A DNA stretch of 64,000 bases from Ophioderma brevispina (taxonomy: Eukaryota; Echinodermata; Ophiuroidea; Amphilepidida; Ophiodermatidae). Below are positions 58,076 to 64,000 of this stretch, piece after piece. Position 1 is the first letter of the stretch, and the number at the start of each line of letters is the position of its first letter. The notes below the pieces were generated by a model, which saw only the letters and a list, made by a program, of their open reading frames with translations, had not been told where the DNA came from and made no database searches. The position numbers were made by a program, and so were the translations under genes. Location of the stretch: assembly GCA_023653785.1 (NCBI GenBank), contig JAMKCH010035822.1, positions 1 through 64,000 of the forward strand, given 5' to 3'.

Positions 58076-58995
58076 AAAATTTTCAAGAAAAGACGGGTAC
58101 CGAACGGAACCTGAATCTAGGCTGAAATCAATCTCGAGGGGGAAGAATTGTGTTATCTATGCCGAAATTGAAATAACTCAACCTCTTAATTAACACAAGC
58201 TGTTTCTATCTCGAAACTCGCTTTTCCAATGGATCATGCTTTTCCATATGCATTATTGCCTCTGGCATGTATGTTAAGTTTATTTGGTTCGATCTTTAGC
58301 TCTCTATAATATGTAACATGTATATAACACCTGTAGAACTAAGTAAGCTCATGTTATCAACATCGTGCTCACTTTTCGTGAAGAAATTCATTTAATGCTA
58401 ATTCATCACGAGAGCAATTTTCACTATGAAACTCGCTCTCATGCCCATTGTACCGTCTTCAATTAATCTGTAGATTCTACAGTATAATCCCAAGTAGGCA
58501 GTTTTTAAGCATCATGCTCGCACAAATCTTTTATTATTACTCACTCATGCATGTAAGCTTGTTGTCTATCTTGAAACTCCACTCCCTTGGGATCCTTTAA
58601 CTGGTATCATGCTTGAACTTAGCACGATTTATGTTCATTCCTTTGGAATTCTAGTACTACGAAACATCTCTGGTACTTATCAGTACGGCTATGTAGTTCA
58701 TATCCCGTTTACGCATTGAAAAGTGCCCCCTTAAGTATAGGCCTATCTCATGCCTTAACTTGGCATAACTATTCAAAGTTACGATGCTTATAAGCTAAGC
58801 TAACTTGTACGTTTGCCACCGTAAAATTTGAAAATTACCCAATATCCCAAGCAAATCGCCGAATTCGTCATTAATGTTCCGAACTTGGAAATACCATAGT
58901 AGCATTATACTTGAATATTAATTTCCAACTTAAAAAAACGTAATAAACAAAAAATATGCCATAGTAAACAAAGAGAATATGCTAACCGAAAACCT
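58076..58995. other. Intergenic with weak tandem repetition
   Basis: No gene. The phrase CTAT(C/G)..GAAACTC.CT followed by ATCATGCTT returns near 58207, 58425 and 58570, suggesting degenerate units of about 180 bases. Confidence 0.35.
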
Positions 58996-59195
58996 TAAAT
59001 ATTGAACAAAAAACGTAATCAAAAAAAGTAGTTTACAAAAATTGTTTAATGCATTTGACATTTTTGACACAAATGCTCATTTTAGGTAGCTTTACTGTGA
59101 AAACCCACCCATAATACATTCATGCTTAGAGTAACAATCTAAAATTAGTATTTTGGTAATCAGTGTTTTATTATGTCAATGAGACCACAGCTAAG
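58996..59195. repeat. Fragment of block F
   Basis: TATTGAACAAAAAACGTAATCAA to GACCACAGCTAA matches 29868-30030. It stops near the same AGCTAACC point where the 52297 MITE inserted. Confidence 0.7.
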
Positions 59196-59259
59196 TTTTC
59201 CCTAACATCATTTTAAGTATACCCATAGCATGACTAGACCTCAGCGCAGGCCTTTTCTA

Positions 59260-61175
59260 AGTCTGCATTTTGACTATAAGCGTCTTTGAATGTGAGGGTT
59301 TTTCCAATGCAAAAAGTACCATCATTGCTGATTTGTGTGAACATTCCATTTGCGATGTCCTAAGTCTGAAGGAAACCCACAGAGGAATCCATAACCAGCC
59401 GACCAACCTTACCAGGAATGGTCCTTGCCACCGAGAGACCACAGCGACATAAGAAGGCTATATTTGTGAGAAACAGGCACAAAGTCAGAAGCAACCTCAA
59501 TGGTCTGATGATAAAAACATCGCAGTCATCACCATTGAGCTTAGCTCTGTCTAGTTACATAATGGCTACAAACCTCCCTCAGTAGACTCGAGCACCCTCA
59601 ACTCAACCCTGGAATTCCACCAAAACTCACTTCTTCATTGGCGGCTTCAACAGCCATAGTACCCAATGGGGGTACAATGAAACACTACCACAAGGACGGA
59701 CAAGCTGTAGAAGAATGGAATAGGACAGTCAACATCTACGTCTCCTCCATGCCTCTAAGCGCCGCTTTAACTACAGGAAGCAGACTGGCAAGGATTCACT
59801 GAATGACCTGGATCAGAAACGTGAAGAGGAGTGCTCCAAAACCTCATAACTATTGACAAATTTTGCCCAACCAGTGAACAAGACTGCACGAAGATTCAGA
59901 AACCCAGAGGCTGTAGTACGGAATATATACCAGGCCTTTTCCCAAGGAATGTGGCTAGAGAGTATCAAGAGTCTATCGCGCATGTATTGAACTGATCCTT
60001 TTTTCTGCTGAAACAACTGCTAAAGTGATGATGAAGTTTGGACGAGGATCTCCCAGGAAAAGATTAAAACCCTGCACACTTTAAATTGATCCACCGATAT
60101 GACCCATAACAGCAAGAAGCATGGGTCTACCATCCGAAAGCTTGGAGGTGATCACAAACCTCCACAGCAGCCAAATGTCACAACCAACAACCACATTTGC
60201 CCAACCAACTGCTTTTAAATGGCATGTGCAGCAAGAACCCAAGAAGATCAAACTATGTATAGTGGTGACCACTGGTTTCACTCGCCCCCTTCAACATTGA
60301 CGAATTGGAATTTCCGGTATTGCTAAACTCACACCAGGAAAAGCAGTAGGCCTTGACAATATCTCTACTGAGCAACTAACAAATCTTGGCCCCGTGCAAA
60401 GGAATTGCCTTCCTGAGCTCTACATTGCCTGCCATATTTCCACAGGTTTCCCAAGAATCTGGAGAACGCACATGTGCTGGCACTCCCGAAGCATGGGGAA
60501 AATCCATCCAATCCCAAGAGCTACGACCTATATCCGTCCTTAGCCATAGCCTACAAGCTCTTTTGAACCCTCCTGCTCAATCGTATCGCGCCCTGTGATA
60601 GACGAACACCTCATACCAGAACACGCAGTTTTTCCCGGCCCAGCAAATCAACAACAAGCCAAGTACTCCAACCTAACTCACACATTGAGGATGGTTTTTC
60701 GAGAAGGGTATGGTATGGTAACCGGAGTGTTTTTCGTCGACCTATCAGCAGCATACGACACTGTTTATCACATAAAATCCTGGAAATTACCAAGGACAAT
60801 CCGCTTGACTGAGCTTATCCAAGGCTTGCTGGCAAAACATGATTTTTCTTTGTTCAGCTAGGATCGAAGAAGAGCCGATGGCGTAAGGCCTCATGAATGG
60901 AGTACCACAAGGGAGTGTGCTGCACCTCTCCTGTTCAAACACATAGTACCACGACCAACCCGGAGTGCAGAAACCCTTGTCGATTTATTTAGCAAGACGA
61001 CTTGGAATAGCGCAAAAGATGCAGGCTTTACAGTTGTTGAAGAGAGAGACTCTCCAAATGTTTGGATGAACTCACTCCTTATGATGAGGAAAACCACCTC
61101 TTGCAACAAACCGTCCAAGACACGGGTGGGTGCTTTCCATCTACGGGCAACCGTAAAGCCAACCGTCAGCTTAAC
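59260..61175 (+). pseudogene. Decayed LINE: AP endonuclease and reverse transcriptase remains
   Basis: Non-LTR retrotransposon remains spread over frames. Endonuclease: ETHRG at about 59370, PGMVLATERPQRH near 59410-59450 and GGFNSHSTQWGYNE near 59640-59680 (the GDFN-type motif). RT: AHVLALPKHGENPSNPKSY near 60465-60525, LLNRIAP, IDEHLIPE near 60597, EKGMV, TGVFFVDLSAAYDTV near 60721-60770 (the AFDTV-type motif A), RLTELIQGLLA near 60805 and NGVPQGSVL near 60897-60920. The FADD-type motif is not recognisable; DAGFTVVEERL near 61018 and SKTRVGAFHLR near 61110 follow. Numerous frameshifts and stops make it inactive. Continuing past 61175 is the G-run repeat. Confidence 0.75.
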
Positions 61176-61400
61176 CCTCGTCTACGCTGATCCATTTTTT
61201 GTAACAAATTGCCGAAGTGGGGGGGTGGTTACCACCCCCTGTGATTTTCGTTAACTGAAAACACGCCGTTCCTTTCAAATTTGGTACCAAGGAAGTCTTA
61301 GAGTTCCTTCTTCTTCTTTCCATTGTTACCAAAATAAGTACTAACAACATCCCCATTATGGCAGGTCACCATGACGTCATATGTTTGAGGAAATTACGAA
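61170..61400. repeat. G-run dispersed repeat
   Basis: CCCTCGTCTACGCTGA, a G run with GTGGTTACCACCCCC, GTACCAAGGAAGTC and TTCTTTCCATTGTTACCAAAAT parallel 19845-20140. Confidence 0.5.
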
Positions 61401-61404
61401 AATA

Positions 61405-62230
61405 AACTGACTAATGGGTTAACAGCTATCTACTAGTTAATCTAAAGCAATTTTAGGGTCTTTCTTATGCCTGATTATTGTGTAATGCTAGCGAGAGTTC
61501 CCCACATTTCCCAAGTTGGACCAAAATAATCTTGTTCAGGATCCCTTTGGAAAATGTAAACAAATACCTTCAAACATCTCTTTGATATACACTCGTATTT
61601 CAATAAACTTTAATTGATACCGGTCCTTGCCCAAAGAGGCTAATCTGCTAAATTCGCAAGCCACTTTTGCAAACAGCGCCTTCTAAGGGTACGTACCATA
61701 CATTCTAATTATTGGAATAGCATTGCCCTATGTCATTAGCATTAAGAAACTACCCCAAAATTGATTTCAATCATAAATATTAGATTTTTAAGTTTTATAT
61801 GGCATTTTTCGTTCTGGAATTTTTGTGGCGGCCATTTTGAAAAACTAACACAACAGCCCTTAGTGAGAGTTCCCACATTCCCAGAGGTTTGGACCCTAAA
61901 AATCTTGTTCAGCACCCTTGAAAATCAAGAACACAACCTTCAAACCTTCTTTCCCCCCAAACTTCTAGAATGGGGATTTAAACACTTAGTGCCTAACGGG
62001 GGGGGGGTCCCTAGTACCCAAGATTTGTTTTTTTTCGGGCGATTTCTCACTCTTGAAAAATATTGTTTAACTCTAATTTTTTTTGTAATTTGTGTAACTT
62101 ATCGATGCGCTTCTTTCCATACAAAAATATTAAATATTTTTCTCTTTTTTTGAAGTTTTTGGGGGGGGAGGTTGGTAACCCCCTCCCCCCCTTAGGCACC
62201 AACGGGAGTGTGATTTTAAGAAATAAAAAT
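61405..62230. repeat. Truncated relative of the 63.16-63.82 kb foldback element with G-run tail
   Basis: AACAGCTATCTA.TAGTTAAT, TAATGCTAGCGAGAGTTCCCCACATTTCCC and CTTGAAAATC..GAACA match 63288-63830 in the same order, followed by the G-run segment (CTTAGTGCCTAACGGGGG). The left inverted arm is missing. Confidence 0.65.
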
Positions 62231-62776
62231 AGCAAACAACTGTTTTTTTCTGCTTATGTATGTTCATATGCATGAAACAAAATTAATTACAATACTCAGA
62301 ACAAACATAAACCCTTTAATTAATGTGCTAAAAAGAAGCAATTCCATAATCGAGCGACTGCGCGCCACTGCTGTACAAACCTATTGCAAATACGATTTCC
62401 CCCCACACAAATACAGAATTTACAAAATGGTATTGTTTGTGTTAAATATAATGTAAATTTGGTCCTTCTCGACAGATATAAAAGTTGCAGTAAATCCTAT
62501 TGACAATCATACTGTTACAGATTGAAATCAGTGTGCACCTCTTCTTCTCTGCATGACAAATTCTCCTTCTCTCTTGGGCTTACTGCAACTGTTAAATCCT
62601 GGGGTGGGTTCGGTCAAGTGGACATTACTTCAACAATACTTCATCAATCACCACGAATGAGGTGTTAAAATGCGCGTAAATAAACACCGCTTCCAATTAA
62701 ATCCCATAATGTATAACAAGATCTATCGTTTGAACTTGACAGACAAATTTCAGCGGTGGGGAGTAATTTTTTTGGG
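62231..62776. other. Intergenic, no gene seen
   Basis: No supported exon. Sequence complexity is normal. Confidence 0.35.
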
Positions 62777-63150
62777 TGTGTTTATATGTTCTTGTGAAAG
62801 GTTTGTATGCCATAAGGTTGTTTACAATTTGAGATAATTAAAACATAATTTACAATTAAAAATACACTGTGTTGTATTAAATTTTAAGAGAACAATCACG
62901 GTAACCAACACGTTTGCATACAACAATACAAAGGACCGATCGAACGAACGAATGAGTTTGAGAGAGAGAGAGAGAAGAGAGAAAGAGACCGACCCACAGT
63001 AGAAAGACAGAGAGAGAAACTGCGTCGACATTTTACATCAAGACTATTGTCAAATAAGTAGGAGTCATTTCAGTAATGGTTCACTTCATGATGTGTCAAT
63101 ATTTTTCTATGTTTCTATTGCGAACTGGCCGTGTAAGTCTTGGTGTATTA
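62777..63150. repeat. Fragment of block F, copy 4
   Basis: GTTTATATGTTCTTGTGAAAGG to AAGTCTTGGTGTA follows 30045-30505, including the GA tract and CTGCGTCGACATTTTACATC. The foldback MITE below replaces the rest. Confidence 0.7.
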
Positions 63151-63163
63151 GTAGGGTTCAAAA

Positions 63164-63821
63164 TTAAAGTCCCATTCTAGAAGTTTGGGGAAGAAGGTTT
63201 GAAGGTGGTTTCTTGTACTTTCAAGGGTGCTAAACAAGATTTTTCGGGTCCAACCTCTGGGAAATGTGGGGAACTCTCGCTAGGGCTAAAACAGCTATCT
63301 AATAGTTAATATGAAAACAATTTTAGGGTATTTCTTAATGCTGATTATTGTGTAATGCTAGCGAGAGTTCCCCACATTTCCCAGAGGTTGGACCAAAATA
63401 ATCTTGTTCAGCATCCTTGAAAATGTAAACAAATACCTTCAAACATCTTCACTTTGATATACACTCGTATTCAATAATACTTAATTGATAACGGTCCCCA
63501 AAAGGCTATTATGCTAAATTTAGGCAGCCATTTTGAAAACAGCGCCTTCTAAGGGTACTTACCATAAATTCTAATTATTGGAATAGCATTATATAGTAAT
63601 TAGCATTAAGAAATACCCCAAAATTAATTTCATATTAAATATTAGATTAGTTTTAATATGCCATTTTCTGGAATTTTGGCGGCCATTTTGAAAAACGCCC
63701 TCTAGTGAGAGTTCCCCACATTTCCCAGAGATTGGACCCGAAAAATCTTGTTCAGCACCCTTGAAAATACAAGAAAACACCTTCAAACCTTCTTCCCAAA
63801 ACTTCTACAATGGGACTTTAA
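63164..63821. mobile_element. Foldback MITE, about 658 bp
   Basis: The left arm TTAAAGTCCCATTCTAGAAG to GGAACTCTCGCTAG (63164-63280) is the complement of 63698-63821, ending TACAATGGGACTTTAA. A further inverted or direct GAGAGTTCCCCACATTTCCC copy lies at 63363. It interrupts block F after GGTGTA. TTAA occurs at both ends, but I cannot separate it from the inverted repeat itself. Confidence 0.65.
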
Positions 63822-64000
63822 CACTTAAGTGCCTAAGGAGGGGGGGTTCCATAGTACCCAAGATTTGTTTTCGGCGATTTCTCACTCGTGAAAATATTTT
63901 TTAACTCTAATTTTTTTGTAATTGTGCAACTTATCGATGCGCTTCTTTCCATAAAAAAATATTAAAAATATTCTCGCCCGTTAATAAGATAATTAGCTTG
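63822..64000. repeat. G-run segment at the window end
   Basis: CACTTAAGTGCCTAAGGAGGGGGGG, CATAGTACCCAAGATTTG and GCGATTTCTCACTC parallel 61981-62060 and the poly(C)-associated end of block F (CACTTAAGTGTCCAAAATTTG at 31757). Confidence 0.5.

Overview
The window is animal nuclear DNA, AT-rich, intron-containing and dense in dispersed repeats. The mix (Ly6/uPAR-like GPI-anchored protein genes, tRNA-derived SINEs with a V-SINE-like central motif, Penelope-like, CR1-like and Ty3/gypsy fragments, many palindromic MITEs) fits a marine invertebrate. I cannot name the phylum from sequence alone.

Genes. Two members of one Ly6/uPAR (three-finger fold) family lie on the + strand. The first enters from the left and only its last coding exon is inside (670-941). 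The second can be assembled completely: signal-peptide exon 13660-13729, first cysteine exon 14404-14571, last exon 19524-19810. All joins are phase 1 and give 174 residues with ten cysteines and a hydrophobic C-terminal tail typical of GPI anchoring. A further copy of the last exon (21570-21862) sits in a 2.07-kb tandem repeat that looks like an uncollapsed assembly overlap.

8.3-12.1 kb. Long, diverged inverted repeats rich in YY1-like AAGATGGC motifs bracket a broken copy of a multicopy invertebrate gene with an acidic ADDTD block and a cysteine-rich CXC-like C-terminus. The arrangement resembles a DNA transposon. Its reading frame was later split by a 928-bp palindromic MITE flanked by TAA.

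26.3-32.2 and 49.4-58.1 kb. These are two diverged copies of a composite repeat whose blocks are in a different order. Comparing the copies gives empty sites that prove a 151-bp palindromic MITE (8-bp duplication), a 1,246-bp MITE (TAA), a nested 350-bp MITE (TTAA) and a 5'-truncated Penelope-like element with GIY-YIG endonuclease (14-bp duplication).

33.17-40.8 kb reads like unpolished long-read sequence: homopolymer indels, a 300-bp homopolymer block, and both ends repeat clean flanking sequence. It holds a CR1-like LINE and noisy Ty3/gypsy pol. The clean gypsy remnant follows at 40.86-43.38 kb, with a probable 3' LTR.

43.4-49.4 kb holds another copy of the composite repeat and G-run elements. 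58-64 kb holds another repeat fragment, a decayed LINE with endonuclease and RT remains (59.26-61.17 kb), and a foldback MITE with its truncated relative. Apart from the Ly6 genes, nothing looks like an intact host gene.
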